Shown here: piece by piece, positions 26,991 to 40,800 of the stretch
How the letters are laid out: the number at the start of each line of letters is the position of its first letter
Position numbering within the stretch: position 1 is the stretch's first letter
Assembly (NCBI RefSeq): GCF_024713975.1
Contig: NC_091112.1
Location: 17,084,501 to 17,148,500, forward strand
DNA from: Paralichthys olivaceus
Lineage: Eukaryota; Chordata; Actinopteri; Pleuronectiformes; Paralichthyidae
Direction of reading: 5' to 3'
Length of the DNA stretch: 64,000 nt
Translations under genes and position numbers: made by a program
Notes under the pieces: model-generated
Database searches by the model: none
Told to the model about the DNA's origin: nothing
Seen by the model: the letters and a program-made list of their open reading frames with translations, nothing else

Positions 26991-28789
26991 AAAACTGCTA
27001 TAGAGTTGCTAACTCTGTGGAAGTCGATTTGAGGGTTGAACACCATTCATTCAAAAGATATTCCCTTATTTTGTGTTTTTATGATTTTTCTTGGTTGAGA
27101 CCAGGATGAATAACTGCTCCGGCTTAAGAATGCTGTGTTTACCACTTGGTTACTTTGAAATGATTCATTGCAAATTAGTTTGGTAATGTACATTGCTAAA
27201 GACCAACATCCGCAGGCATAATTTGGCAAGATGCTTGAAACAAAGTCAGATTGTTCGGCATTTCCCACTTCCTTGATTTCCCTACTGAATTGTGTTGGGG
27301 TTCAACAGTTTCGCTGACTTTCCAAAACTTACATTTTGCCTAGCATGCCCCCACAATGCCACTGTGATGATGATCTATGTTTGCTTCATGTATACTTTAA
27401 CATTAACGTTAACATTTTCAACCTAATATTGAGCGTCTGTTGTCCATATCTTTATTATTTTAGCTTTTATCAAGATCCAAGCTTCAGCATGTTGTTGCTA
27501 CTTTAGCATTGTTTAAAAAAAAAAGATATTAACATCAATATGATTACAAATCAAATCACTAGTAAACTAAAGCAGACTTGGAACCAATTTCAGTGAAGGA
27601 GAACATTTAAAAACCAACATACATACTGGGGTGGACCAGAGTGATTTCTGCCCCCTGGCCCTATTAACCCGAACCCTGGGTGGAGAGTGGTATCTGACAC
27701 ACTGCTCCAAAATCTCACAGGCGTTCAGCTGGCAGAACATGTGCATGATTCAAACCATTTTTCCACTATGTGAAAAAAAAATTGTGTGGGTCTGGAGGTT
27801 TTTCCTTTAAATTTGTACAAATAGCCATGTGTCTTAGTGTGAACAGTTCCGATTTCCGAGCTGTAAAATATGGCAGTAAATGCAACTGCATGCTAATAAC
27901 TAAAGATGTATTTTTTTGGTATTTGTGTTTATTTAAATAGATTCATACATCACACCTCAGAGGACCCCCACCTGAGCTAAAGTGTTATCATTCATCACTT
28001 GTGTTAATATTAATATCATGTCATTTAAGGCTCAAATGTCCACTTCCTGCTCACACTTTGTCTCAGCAAGCGAAACGGTCGCTCTCCTCTCTCCTCCACT
28101 TTTGACTTTGTGTGCTTTGACAAATCTAAAATAATTGGTTGTGTCGGTTTGCTCTCAGGTGGAACGCTACAGTGGAGGTTAGGTATTCAATATGCAAGTT
28201 CTATGTGATATTATATCATGTTAATCCACATTTTATCCTGACGGCATGGCTGCACAAAAATGCCCCAAAAAATCCTCATCCCCATCCACTTAAATGTAGG
28301 CATGCATATGCACACACACACACTGTTTGTAGATCACTTGAGGAGCGTTAAGTCGACAAGCATCAGTTCATGTAGCGTATTCAGTGTGTCAGCCATCATC
28401 TCCATCAGCGGCGAGAGCAAATGCAAGCAATGCGTTTAAGAGGAGAAACAGTTGCACTGTATTTGTTATTTAAATGCTACTGTTGAAATAAAGGAAAATA
28501 AACTTCACTGCAATAACTTTGGTCTTTAATTCCTCTGTAGTGCCGCACAATGTCACTAGATGACAGTGATGAGCTGTAAACGCACCGCTGCCGCCAGCTA
28601 ATCCAGAGCAGCCCCAACACTTCATACTGCAGACAACATCACCTTCTTTTGTGTCCTTATTACTGATTCTCCACCTCCTTCAAGTGCAACAAGTGAAATA
28701 AGACAATTCAGGCATTTTACCCTTCATTTTGAGTCTTATTTTAAATTAAATTGGTCACTCACAAGATAAACTGTACTCAGGAAGCAGCT

Positions 28790-29040
28790 TGCTGTGGATC
28801 AGGAGGTAGAGAGGGTTGTCCATTAAACAGAAGGTCGGTGGTTCGATCGCTGGCTCTTTCAGGCTGCATGATGAAGTGTCTTTGTGCAAGAGTTGAACCC
28901 CAAAATTGCTGCTGCAGTGTGCGCATAGTATGTGATGAAAACAATAAACAAAAGTCGCAGTGAATATGTGTGTGAAAGGAGCAATGTTGCCTGTACTGTG
29001 ACACGCTTTGAATGGTCGATGAGATAGAAAAGCATATATA
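28790..29040 (+). mobile_element. tRNA-like SINE remnant
   Basis: A polymerase III B-box-like GGTTCGATCG lies at 28840-28849 within AGAAGGTCGGTGGTTCGATC. It is followed by a body reading GTGCAAGAGTTGAACCCCAAA and an end with GACACGCTTTGAATGGTCGA and AGAAAAGC, then a TA run. This order matches a SINE that is very common in teleosts (TGGTTCGATCC, then GGGCAAGACACTTAACCCC, then AAAAGCGCTATATAAAT). The copy is diverged and not a functional tRNA gene. Confidence 0.7.
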
Positions 29041-30384
29041 TATATTTCTTTTTATAGACGGTCATGAGAAAAGTAACAAAGTAACAATGAATGAAAAATA
29101 TAATATTTAGAGTTTGACAACATTATTTGATTTGCTTCATTGGGACTCTGTGTGTAGTTGGATCACATATATTTCCCTCCATGGCAACACAACAGAAACA
29201 CGACGACCTGTCATGTGGTATCGGGTTAAATACATAATTTGTCTCACATCAAATGAAAAACAACCAAACCTGTTCTAAGTTTGGCAGGAAACAGTGTGTT
29301 TCATGTGGGAATCATTAAACACTCAACGTCACAGACATAAATGTTGTCTGGCGCTTTACTGTGTTCAAAAGAAACTGCTGAAAAATATATAGAAATGAAA
29401 GAAAAAGAAAATGCAGTCTCACCTAAGTCACTGAATTCCATCCCTGATTTTTTAAGTGACACAATATGCAGCTTGGTAAGTTCTGGAATGTTTGTGGCAT
29501 CGGTAAATGCTACAGATACATGTCCCATTTGAAGGGATCAAACCACTTAATATTCATTAATGGTGTTAAAGTGAAGTCAACTGAAACTTGAACACAGTCA
29601 AGTTTTGAGATGTTCTAACAATCGCTGTAACAAAGTGTAAACCCGGAAAAAGGTTTTAAAGGAAGTCACGTGTGTCATACTCATGCAGACATTAATGGAA
29701 TCACTAAAATGTCCCGTCCTCATACTTGCCAATCCACATTCCCACTGTAAATGTGAAAATGCAAATCAGGACATGATTGTGTAAGAGGAACAAGGCTTGA
29801 AAAAACATTTGTGATTTAGAAATACTTGTTTGATTAAGTTCCATCAGTTCGCTTCCAGATGGACATAATTCGAAATTCTCCAGCAGCTACTTCTGTTGGA
29901 CCGAAGGAAATCACAATGATAGACTCTCAATAACTCCTTCAGTTCATTTTAAGGACTCTCGTTATCCGCTTGCACTCTTGCACTGAATTTTCCACAGACG
30001 AGTTTATGACTTCTGTGTGAATATTTGAGTGGCTGTGAACAGGTGGGCTGTCGAGCCTTCAGGTTGCTCGCTGTTGAAAAAAAAAAAAAGCTGGAGTCTG
30101 GTACTAAGAGCATGTTCTGTGGGAAAACCCTCAGCCCCCATCACCAACACCATGACGAGGGTAAATAGGTGTTACCATCAGAAATGTGATACTGCTTTGG
30201 CTCTTAGCATGTTGTTCTCAAGCCAAGGTGTTGCTCACAGAAACAAATGGGAAAAGGATGTTCCCACTTCAGGGATTAATTAGGTGTTATTTTAGATTGA
30301 ATTGTTGTTGTTGTGCAAACTACTCCCTGAAGCTCTTCCATGAGCCAAAGTCCTTGTTGTGTTGTCTTTTAAACTTTCAGACAC

Positions 30385-30765
30385 AGCTTTCAGACACACA
30401 CTGATCTCCAGAAATCCTCCTGACATTCTCCAGAGGGGCTGTATGGTAAAAAAATATTTGGGAATGTAAAAGTGGAGCCATACATGCAGAAGATGTAAAG
30501 ATACGTTTTTGTAATAAAAGCTGACGTGGGTGTCAATATGCTGGAAACAAAAACATGTGATCTACGTGGCAGAATCAATACTGTATGTCCTGTCTCTGCG
30601 TGCTGCGCCACCTGAATCCTTCGATTTCTGTGTTGTGAACGCGTCTGAGTGGAGAGCCTCCTGCTGCGTTGTGCATGTGTGAAAGGCAAACTGCAGAGGA
30701 AGTCCAGACCCTATTCTCTGGACAGCCTTCGGATGCCATGTCTGAAATAGGCTTGACTGTTTTGG
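30385..30765. repeat. Dispersed MITE-like repeat, further copy
   Basis: It starts near CAGCTTTCAGACACACACTG and continues through CCTGACATTCTCCAGAGGGG, AACATGTGATCTACGTGG, GAGTGGAGAGCCTCCTGCTG and GAGGAAGTCCAGACCCTATT to CCATGTCTGAAATAGG. It shows both family ends, which are roughly inverse to each other (CTTTCAGACA and TGTCTGAAA), as expected for a terminal-inverted-repeat element. Confidence 0.6.
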
Positions 30766-30968
30766 AGGCCATGCTTTAAAGCTGCACTAATCAGTATCCT
30801 TATATCAGCAACTGTTTCATTTAAATGACAGGAATTTGAACAGTGTCCCTCCTTTTTTAACGCACCCACAAAAAAGGATCATTCTACTCTACACTTCCAT
30901 GACTTCAACCTGAGCTTTTTAATGCTTTTTTAAGCACATTGTTCTTAGTTGTCTTTGCTCCTTCCTCC

Positions 30969-30995
30969 CAGCAGCAGCAGCAGCAGCAGCAGCAG
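30969..30995 (+). repeat. (CAG)9 trinucleotide microsatellite
   Basis: Nine uninterrupted CAG units. A short open frame reads through them as polyglutamine, but nothing around it suggests a real gene. Confidence 0.9.
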
Positions 30996-30999
30996 GCGG

Positions 31000-33900
31000 A
31001 TGATTTATACACCCCCTGCCCAGTATCAACCCTCCAGTATAAATCTGTAGGCAGCGTAAGAGCCAATTATTTTTTGGACTCTCGTTCAGCAGGTGGACAG
31101 AAACACAACTCCATTGGGAAGTTATTTACCTCAGTGTCTGCTTGGTTTTTAAAGATGCCTTCATCCGTAAGTTTAGTATTAAAGAAACCCACAAAGAACT
31201 ATCCCCCAAGGTTTGTTGTTCCTCTGCACAGTTTCTAGCTGGGCCATAAACTCATTGTTATGATTCAACACTGCTCTATCAATCTTACTTCCACCCACAG
31301 CAGGCACTTGTTTTAAGTGAAAACCCACTGTATCGTACAGTACCTGCCCAACAAGAAACAACAGACAAAGTGTCACCTGGTATATGTATGTTTTAAACAT
31401 CAGTAAACCTGAGGCATCCTCTCAGCTCTCTGTCTGGCAAATTAGCGTATTCAGCAGCGTGTCATATGTCCATCACTACTTATTAGAGCAGGAGCTGATT
31501 AAAACCTGTCTCCTGCAGCTTATAATATCAATTCCAGAAGCTTTAAATGTCCAGGTCCATGCACAGTATGATTCTAATGGCTGACTTGTATCTGGTTGAT
31601 TACAGATGAAAATTGGCCATTTGGCTACAAAATGTGTACGGTGATGGTGATCAGTGTGCATAGTAATTGAAAATGAATAAATAAGGTACCTCTGACTAAT
31701 ATTATCGACCTGCAGAGCTGGAGAGCCCCTTCCTGCCACTGTCTGAGATGGACAACCATCGATTTAGACCTACGCATGCGTGAGTTCTAGACCCAAACAA
31801 AAGGTAAAAATGGTGGTGCAACGAATATCTGTGGTACTCAGGTCTCTCTTGATATTAATGAGATAATAAAGTTGTATATATAGGACGGAATTTCTTTTGA
31901 AGGAGATTCATTCCTCCAATACAGTTCCATAGACTTGGCGAGGAGCACTGAAGCTACGTTACGAAGATGTGTACCAATACTAAAAGGTAAGATTAATTTC
32001 AACACTCTATGATAAATAAATAAAGACAATGGTACTGTCTATGGTATTGAATCTGGCAAGAATTTTAAATGATTCAATCAGAAATAATAAATGCAACTGC
32101 TTATTACCTTGTGTTTAAAACAAACACTATAGGAATACAATATGTATCCCTTAGTTAATAGTTTAAAATACTGACCTTGGTTTTTGTTCATCTAATCAGT
32201 GTATTGCTAAAACACATGATACTGTCATTATGTGACGAGGGCAGCAAATGTATGAAAGGCACATCAGCAGTATAGTATCTTAACAAGTTTTCTCCTGCTG
32301 TCTAACTGGCATTTTACTTGTCTTTCTTGCATGTGTGCAGCTAACAAGGAAAGTGGGGCTCCCCTTCCTATGCACCCTCTTAGGAATGCCAAGACAAATT
32401 AGGTTGCTCAGGGCCTGAAGGAGTCTGCCATGTTTAATGAGTTCCTCGGAAGAACAAATAAATGTTTATGGAGAGCCGCTGCTCAACGCAGCTGATCTTC
32501 CCTTCCTCGTCTGCAGGGTATAGCCTGTCATGAAAACACAGCGCTGTTGCCAGGGAGATCCCCTCACTCTGCTTCATGAGTTGGGTCTTTGTCTGCGCCT
32601 TAAGCTTCAGGTTAAAACTTTTCATCACCCTTTACTATGCATTCAAGTCTTGGCACTGATAACATCTCATCAGACGCTCTGACTAACTCTCATTTAGAAG
32701 TATAGGCCTCCTCTCCTCCATTAGCCTGTGCCAAAGTCAAGATCAAGGACGGGAATGGTAACGTTGCCAGAACTTCATCATGTCACCATGACTGACGGCT
32801 ACTGTTCAGCTGACGTGACTTTTAAAGGCTAACCGCTGAAGCCTACATCATTATTTAAAATAATTTAGACTTCAGTCATTTATTTCCGGGCATTCACCAC
32901 CAGTCTACAACATTAGCATTTCATTGACACTGATAAGGACACACTGACATTGGATACATTGGCGACTGAAGGCCTCAGATGACTGAATTTTGGAGAGAGA
33001 AATTATGAAGAAGCACATAACTCAACTGTCATTGGAAAATTTGCAAAACTCAAAAAACACAATCTGCTCTGTCATTCATTTAGATTTGAACCTTGTGTGA
33101 TATAATAATTTAAAATCCAGTTAAATCCAGTAATATCGGCAGCATATGGAAAAATGAAGCCCAGCAAACATACAAATTATTGTTCCTTTTCCGACACAAT
33201 GTCATTGTTCACGTCACAGATGTAATGAAGGCCTGTTGCTTCCCGACAGTAACTTCTACAACTCTTAGCCACCTACATTCAAGCAGCGTTCAAATATTGT
33301 TTAGTTGGCATTTAGTTAAAGGAGACTTTAAAAAAAAGATATAAAAATGTACCTGCTGTAACAAAATCGCTAGAACCCATGCTACTTTCTACTGTTTTCA
33401 GTTCTCCTGCACATGTGACATCAAACATGTCAATGTAGGTATTGAGAAGGGGCAAGTGACTTCGACTGAAATATTTTAGTTAATAAAATAGATGGAAACA
33501 TGCATATTGATGTTGGTTTAGGAACCAATATAATGGCATAAAATTAAAGTCATCAGCAGAGTTAGATAGTCATTGTGAGGCAATCCAGAAAGACCATTGG
33601 TTGTTGTCCATTATGACTCACTACAGGAGACAAATGGTTTGTTTAGGACAAAACCCAATGAGAATTTTTTGACCCAGGTAGAAAATATAATCCGGTTGAT
33701 GTTGCATAGTCAGAGTCCAGCATAAACAAATTACATTGTGTAATTTCATTGAAGTTAAGATGCCTCTAGAGTGAGTTTGCTGAGGAGCACATTGGGAATA
33801 TGAAGAATTATTAAATTTGCAACTGTGTTTGTAAATGTTTGTTAGGCAGACAGTGTTAGAAGGAGCCTTCCTTTTTGTCCTGACATCTTGTGTCAGTATC

Positions 33901-36125
33901 CAAACACCTCTTTTCTCTCTGTTGTCGACCACATCCCAGTAAAGCACCTCCTGTTTGGTCAGCTTTAAAACTTAAATAATATAATTTCCCCCAAACATTA
34001 AAGCAGTGATTCTTATATAACTTATATAACTTTATTCTTTACATTTTCTTTTATGCATGGGAGTGTGAGATTAGACAGGTTCAGTCAAATTCTAAAATTC
34101 CCCCGTCAGCACCCTCTTCCTCAGAAGGAAATAGTTGATTTGTCACATCAAAAGCGTCAACACAGATGTTGGAGAGCTTCCACTTCTTTGAGAAGATTCA
34201 TGCATATCTGCAACTTCATAAATCCGCTGCTGACTCTATAACATACTCACTTACAGCATGTCTCTTCAATTGGTGTAACCCCAAAACAGGTAGGTTTTTT
34301 GATATCATTTTGTCTGAGCTGGCTGATACTCAGAGGCAGGCTGTCTGACAGATGTCAGAGGGAGATTCTGGTGGAGCACCTGGAGGCCACGTGTTGCTGC
34401 GACTGGAGCTGGAAAGTGGGTGTTTGAAGAATTTGTGACTCTGCAAAAGAATAGTTCAGAGCCAAAAAAAAAGTTCTCTATTTCTCAGTTTGGATTTCAA
34501 GTTGCTACTGGGTAACCTTCCTTTCCTTTTTCCATCAACTTTCAAACCCCCGCCTCCTCCCTTACACCGTGACAGAATCACTGCGTCAGGTTTTTCATGG
34601 CACAATTAGTATAAACTGTGGCCAGCTTTACAGTGTGGGCTGGCATTGCCTCACCCTGTTCACCACCAACTGTTCAGCCTGTAACTCTGTGTGGGGTCTG
34701 CCAGCATGAAACCATGCTCAAAGCATGGGGAGTCTGAATGTGCAGGTTAAAAGGTGCTTTCTTTCCAGTCGTGAAAAATCAAATAATAAAGATAATTAGT
34801 TGATTGTGTATCACTATTAGCACTTTTACTATGTATTCTTATAATCCTATTCTATTGCCTAGGTAATTTCCAACAGTGGTAAATGGTCAGACCTGGAAAT
34901 AAATTCAGCCTTGGACTTATCTGCTGCACCTATACCTCAAATGTCAGGCACACAGAGAGGGCCACTAAAAGGATTAAAGCCGAGTTCACACTTCTTTCAA
35001 TGTGTTCGGATCGCCGCGCACTTCACACTACACAACTTAGGGTTGTGAGTTCAGAAGTCTTGCAGTCGTTGTGGGTTCATACACATGGGAGGGCACATGC
35101 TACATCTTTCTCTAGACAACAGGTCCTCAAATTACATTTGATCAAGAAAAGACAAAAGGAGAATGACGATCAAGCAAGCTGGAAATCTGATTGGACAAAG
35201 ATGGGAGCGTTCTCCTACAGATAATTTTTATATGTATGGATGATTCAGAATGAGGCTATGAGTTACTGGTGAAGACAGTATTTGTGTTGTGTTGCTTCCC
35301 AAAGTACTAATCAAACTTAATCAGCAATTCAAGAAAAGTTACTCACAATCTTATTATCTTGGAATCAGGTTACTGCCTCTTATAAACTTGATTGCAAGGA
35401 TTTATTTTCAATGACAGCTGTATTCAAACATTTCAATAAATATGTCTGCATTTTTTTTTTGTTGGTGTAATTGATATTTAACAATTGTTTTTCTTTAATC
35501 TTTCATACATTGGGTTTTAATTTTATCAAGGAACAGTTTCAAGTTCAGCTGGATGATCATGTTTTCCTGCCAGCTGAAACTGTTCCAAAAGGAAGTGAAA
35601 AATAATTCTTCCAGTAAAGGAAACAAAGCTAGAACATAATTATCATGGGTGTTGTTCAATGAATAAAACCTCTGGAATACAAGAAGAGTGGGGATGTTCC
35701 TTAACGCTAAATGCCAGATTATTGTGTATTGTGTACAATCAGAGCCATCCTCGTTGTCAGGTAAGTTGTCATACACAGATCCAGTGTCATGTAGTGACAC
35801 CAACAAGAAGCAGCAGCTCAATATATGTTTCAGCAGTTTACTACACTAAGAAATACAATTTCATGATATTGTGCTGCCCCTGTTTTCTATGCTGAAAATC
35901 TGTAGTAATAGTCAAAACCATTCATTTGAAATGAGTGATTACAAAAATGCAGTTTTCTTATTCCCTTAATAAGTGGCTACAATTGGCAACAATGAGCTAA
36001 ATACACACTCAAAGGTGACAGGCGACAAATTTGATATTAATGGTTGACCAAAGATGTTTTTGACTCTACAAGACAAATTACTTCAAGGATGAGGACTTAC
36101 TAGCTTCTTTGAGAAATGTTTGTTT
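31000..36125. other. Gene-poor interval
   Basis: No conserved coding sequence is seen on either strand. Open frames are short and mutually overlapping. The segment near 34975-35230 (AAAGCCGAGTTCACACTTC, then CTAGACAACAGGTCCTCAA) resembles a dispersed fish repeat, but I could not find its ends. Confidence 0.35.
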
Positions 36126-36607
36126 GGTTGGGTTGAGTACCGAAATCTGGTGCCAGTCAGGCACCGGTTCGACACAATTGGTACCTTCAGCCCTGATTTC
36201 AGTGCATTATCTCTGTACTGAAATAGTTGCCCTGCTTACAGGCAACATAGACATCCCTGCATAAGTCTCGTTAGCATCAGTGGTGGAAACGCAGTCTGTG
36301 CATGGCTCAGGCAGCACATAATGTTAGTCTACACTTTGCAAAAAGCTACTTTGAGCTACCTTTTATTATGTTTTGTGAGGTTTTGCACAGATTTATATTT
36401 TTATATTTAATGTAATTATACTCTTACTGTCAAAACTTAATGTTGAATTTCAATTTAACATATAACATATTAATTTGCCTTAGCAATACAAATCTGTTCT
36501 TATCCTCGACTTTCAATGTTTTGGGCTTTGTTAAAGAACTTAGTATCTGTTCAGTCACCACTACTGTTTTAAAATAAATTAATTTTACAGCGCTATACCC
36601 AACCCTA
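36126..36607. mobile_element. MITE with GGGTTGGGTA-type terminal inverted repeats
   Basis: The left end reads GGTTGGGTTGAGTACCG and the right end reads GCTATACCCAACCCT, its approximate inverse. Between them, near the left end, are GGCACCGGTTCGACAC and AATTGGTACC. This matches a family of small teleost elements beginning GGGTTGGGTACCG that I associate with hAT transposons. It is about 480 bp with no transposase frame. A fragment of the same family is at about 37550-37645. Confidence 0.55.
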
Positions 36608-37549
36608 TTCATTTGCCTTCTTCTGTTAACAAGTTATGATTGGTAGCTTTAGGACGGACCAAGTCACCAGTCGATGAAAGAGGGTGTGCCATAACCTTCA
36701 ATGTTGTCACAGCAAGAGTATCCAGTAATCATTGGAAATAATCATTTTGCAAAATTAATATATAGGTATGTCTAATGCACTCAAGAAAAACATAATCTCA
36801 GATGTGTAAATCAGACTGTATTTTGCTCATGTAACATACAACGTTTTTTAGCCAAAACTCACGTTTATTCAAGAAAGTGTTCCCATCTGTGTGATCGGTA
36901 ACAACAGATACCTTTTACTTCTCTATATATGCGTGATAAGGATATATAATAAAGATAATGCACTGCTGAGCTGTTGGGAAGGTTGTTGGACGTGGAGGCC
37001 ACTAAGTGACCTGAGCTATGGTCTGGCCTGCTCTGCAAGTCCAGCCAAGAAGCAGAAAATAAGAGGACAAAAATAGAGCAAAGGACTGCAATTCTGTAAA
37101 TGAGCCATGTTGTGTGAATAAAAATAATCCAGTGGGAAAATATAATCAAAGGGCTCTCTACTCTTTATCCGTATTTGACTCTATTCAAGTCAAAATAAAG
37201 ACACTGTGAAAGGAAAGTGTTGTGCTCACAATACTATTAGGAGAGACTGGCTCTACACACACAGCTGACATACTGAGGGAATTGTTTCAAGCTGAATTAG
37301 GGCTGAAGTAGAGGGTAGGCCTCCTAAGAGTACCCACTCTGGACAGTACCTGGGTCTGTGCCCTGGCATCATGCATGGCTCTTTGGGTGTCTACGTCATT
37401 GACTCGTCATTGTTCTGTCTGTGTGCACTGATCAGAACTGAGCTTGGCTTGATCACTTTCCAGGGGTGAGTCAAATGGTCTTGCTCTCTCTTTATCTAAC
37501 GTATACTCTCTATTTCACTCTCAGTCATGTATACATGACTCACAGGTAC

Positions 37550-37645
37550 CAAAATATGGCACCAATTGATTAAATCAGAATTGGTACCAAACTTAATTCG
37601 GTCGGTACCCTTAAAAGAAGAGTTCGGTGCCTAACCCTATCAGGA
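37550..37645. repeat. Fragment of the GGTACC-rich MITE family
   Basis: GTACCAAAATATGGCACC, AATTGGTACC, then GTCGGTACCC and TTCGGTGCCTAACCCTATC are half of the element type at 36126-36607. The right end is GGCACCGAA-like, followed by an AACCCT terminus. It is truncated. Confidence 0.45.
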
Positions 37646-38384
37646 AAAAGTCTACTGAAGTCTGTTGTCATTAAATGTTAGGACAGAAAGTACTGTGCGC
37701 TGAAGTCTTGAGATCAAAGTGGGGCATTGGCAAATACGTTGGCCTTTGATACACTGCTTTTAAAGTGATTACATCGTGAGTAATGTTTTAATTTTCTGCT
37801 AAATGGTTTGTTAACTAAACAAACCCAGAGCCTCTCCCTTCTTCACAAAAATTGTTTTAGTTGTCCAACCATAACCCAAACCTAAGCCAGTGTTAATTTA
37901 CTTTGTGTAAAGAACAAACTGGTTTCATCATTTCACGTGTGAGGCTTTAAGAAAATCCCTTAACATGAGAAACTTTGATAGAAAAGCAACTTGAACCATT
38001 GCTGATTATTCGCAAAAAACAACACAGCATAAATTACTTTTGAATAAAAAATATTGTAAATATGTATCTTTGAAATTTTAGGACACATTTAAATTTACTT
38101 TTCTCTATTTTGCTGGTGACCCTTGGAGACAGGGTAAATGTGAATTAACAAGCAACTTCAATTAGCTGCAAGAAGGTCATGCTGGCAGAAGGAACGGCAT
38201 GTGATCCAGATACAGTCTATAATCACATAATGATCCAGATCCATTGTTAACTTTGAATGCACCTTGCACAACCAGCCGCAATTAGGTTAAATAACCAAAA
38301 ACATCTGCTTTAATTGTTGTAATTGTATAGTAACTAAAATGCAAAATTGCCATTGTCCATGGACATCCTGCATTGGTTCACCTC

Positions 38385-38450
38385 CTTTAAGATGCTTTCA
38401 GATGTGCACAGAACTTTGGAGAATCTCCTGAAATCTGAAAAACTAAGCAA
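38385..38450. repeat. Fragment of the CTTTCAGACATG repeat family
   Basis: TTTAAGATGCTTTCAGATGTGC followed by ACTTTGGAGAATCTCCTG matches the left end of the dispersed family seen at 24.8 and 48.6 kb. It also holds a short near-perfect hairpin (GGAGAATCTCC). Confidence 0.45.
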
Positions 38451-39127
38451 AACTAAAAAACCAACAAACAAACTCTTGTGTTCACTTGAACACTCCAGAG
38501 AAATTATTGTTGTTGTGAATGGCTTTAGTGATATCAGCCATGCCTCCTGCCTCCCTCATAGTCCAACATGCACAGCAGGTGAACCCATGGTTCCAGATGG
38601 TCCTCAGGTGAGAGTGCTGGTGATTGTTGAGGATGTTGCCACATTCATATGCTGAGAGGGTTCTAGGCATCCTAGGACTACATTCGAGAATTAAATTATC
38701 AAACACGTCCTCTTGTCAGTTGACTTCTTGCTGGCTCCCTGCACACATGAAAATAATGACTGATAATGAGTGTTCATCAACTGAATGGACATATTTCTAA
38801 TCATCCAGATGTTTTAGGGTCTTGTGGTCAGAAAAAGGAATAAATATGTTCAAAGTACTGGATTTGCAGATCAGTTTTAGTATTGAATCACAAATTCATA
38901 GCCTGACATCTGCAGAAAGCTGGCTAGCTAGCATTAGCCAATATATTATTTATATTGCTTATTAGATACTTGTTGATGTGAAGTAGCTTCAGTGTGAATC
39001 TACATTTTCTGAGTAACATGTAGTACAGATAGCAAATTGCTGTTGCCTAGCCTTATGAAAAAATGAAAGCAGTACATTGTAGTCACCTCATACAGCTATG
39101 AACATGACATATATTCAAGTAGTACCA

Positions 39128-39215
39128 GAGGTAATACATGCAGTGGGCAAATAATAGGCGGCTAATAGTTTTCTGCAAATAAATACTGATAAGAGTTTTG
39201 AAGTGTGAATGTGAG
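39128..39215 (+). repeat. Dispersed direct repeat, copy 1
   Basis: GGTAATACATGCAGTGGGCA, then AATAATAGGCGGCTAATAG, TTCTGCAAAT and AAATACTGATAAGAGTTTTG are shared, same orientation, with 44598-44690 at high identity. It matches no family I can name. Confidence 0.6.
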
Positions 39216-40435
39216 GTTTCTTAATTTCTTAATATGTCAAACTATTTTATACAGGCCCAGTTTGTCGAACAATGAGAAACTACCTCATCTACCTTTGATA
39301 GGGAGGATTTCATCCAATAACCCTTCAAAATACCTAGATTATCCTTGTGAGACTTCAAAGACCTTTCCTTTGTCAATCCCAAGACGTTTACTGCTCTGTA
39401 CTAACATCAAACGAATGGACTCTGATGAATTTATGTGGCTGTAAAAGAAGGTTTAAGGCAGAGTATAAAACGCCTGACATCTGTGCTCAATCTTCACTGT
39501 GGCATGTAATGAGGATCACACGGCTTTTTTCCCTCCTTCAGGAGAGGAGCCCAAAGCATAGGTAAGCCTGTGTATGTGCCTTACAGCTATTCGAAAACAT
39601 AGGTGAAGAGCTGTGAAGAATTGAGGATCTGAACTGGGGGTCTTTGTGGTGGCCTTTAAACCATGTGGTTGGATCATTAGGGCTCACCTCTGACCAAAGG
39701 TTTGGAATCTCCCACAGATGAAAGTGAGGTGTACAGCTAGAGCACTGAACTGAGTCTGTCTTACTTTACAGCATCTTTGACCTGTTCATGGCTAAAACTG
39801 GGGCATGCTACGAGGTCAAGGTCAGAAGGTCACCTCAAGTGATACACATATGACTAAGACATGAGCCACAGCTGAAGAAACATTTATGTCCCAAGTCTCT
39901 AATTATTCTCTAATATATTCCCTTGTGGACCCACTATTTTTCTTATTATACCACTTTCTTGTCTGCTTGGAGGAATCATGTGCTGTTGGTACTAGTACTC
40001 ATGTATGCCTTCTGAAAAAGAGGTTACGTCACTTAGCAGACCCTTACATACTCATAGATGCACAAAACACTAACCTGAGGTTTTCCTTTGTCCTTACAAT
40101 ATAAAAGGATCAAGATATTGAAAAAATATTTGACATGACAAAGGAGGGAATGCAAAATGTAATTTAAAAATAAATGTCTGTGTTTATTTATTTATTTTAA
40201 AATAAATAAAACTGGTCAAAGTTAGAAAATATCCAAAACCCAAAGAAAGTACTTAGTGGTAAGTAATGAAAAACCTTATAAATCCATCTACACCAGTCAA
40301 GAAACAGTTTTGCACATAACCAATGGTATTATATTACAACTGAGGTAATATAGTTTTTTTTTAATCTTGGTCAGCATATTTATTTATTTATGTAGATGTT
40401 TAAATCTTTGGCTACGTTTTACCACATTTTCAGTC

Positions 40436-40800
40436 TTAAAGGTTCAGTGTGTGGAATTTAGAAACTAGTGGTGAAGTTGCATGTTGCAGCTGATTACCCC
40501 TCACCTCAACCTCCCCTTCCATGAAAGAGAACCTGTGGTAGCCTTCAGTTGTCATAAAAACTCAAAAGGTGTTTAGTTTGTCCAGTTTGGACGACAGTTA
40601 AAAATATGGTGGCCTCCACAGAGAGTGAAAAGTCTATGGTGGCCTCCATGTAAATATAAAGTTTTTAAATACAAAGGGTCCAATCAACAACAATTCATAC
40701 CATTTAGATAAAAAACACTAGTGAAACATCATCACAATTATTTTATATTTAATTTCTGCTAAAAACCCATTGACCTAAATCTTACACACTGAACCTTTAA
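40436..40800 (-). mobile_element. MITE with TTAA target-site duplication (piggyBac-like), copy 2
   Basis: It starts TTAA-AGGTTCAGTGTGTGGA and ends TCTTACACACTGAACCT-TTAA, the same termini as 9044-9370. Its interior is in the opposite orientation (GTGAAGTTGCATGTTGCAGC, AAAGAGAACCTGTG, ATGGTGGCCTCCA). It is 365 bp with no coding capacity. The GTGGCCTCCA phrase occurs twice (about 40608 and 40639), suggesting a small internal duplication compared with copy 1. Confidence 0.8.

Noticed and set aside
28840..28849. B-box as part of a functional tRNA gene
   Set aside because: No cloverleaf can be drawn around it and the downstream body is that of a SINE.
30939..31238. Polyglutamine-containing protein gene around the CAG repeat
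   Set aside because: The open frame is short, ends in AT-rich non-coding sequence, and shows no homology signature.
35495..35821. 108-codon minus-strand frame as a transposase fragment
   Set aside because: It has no catalytic or family signature, and the composition is typical of AT-rich chance frames.
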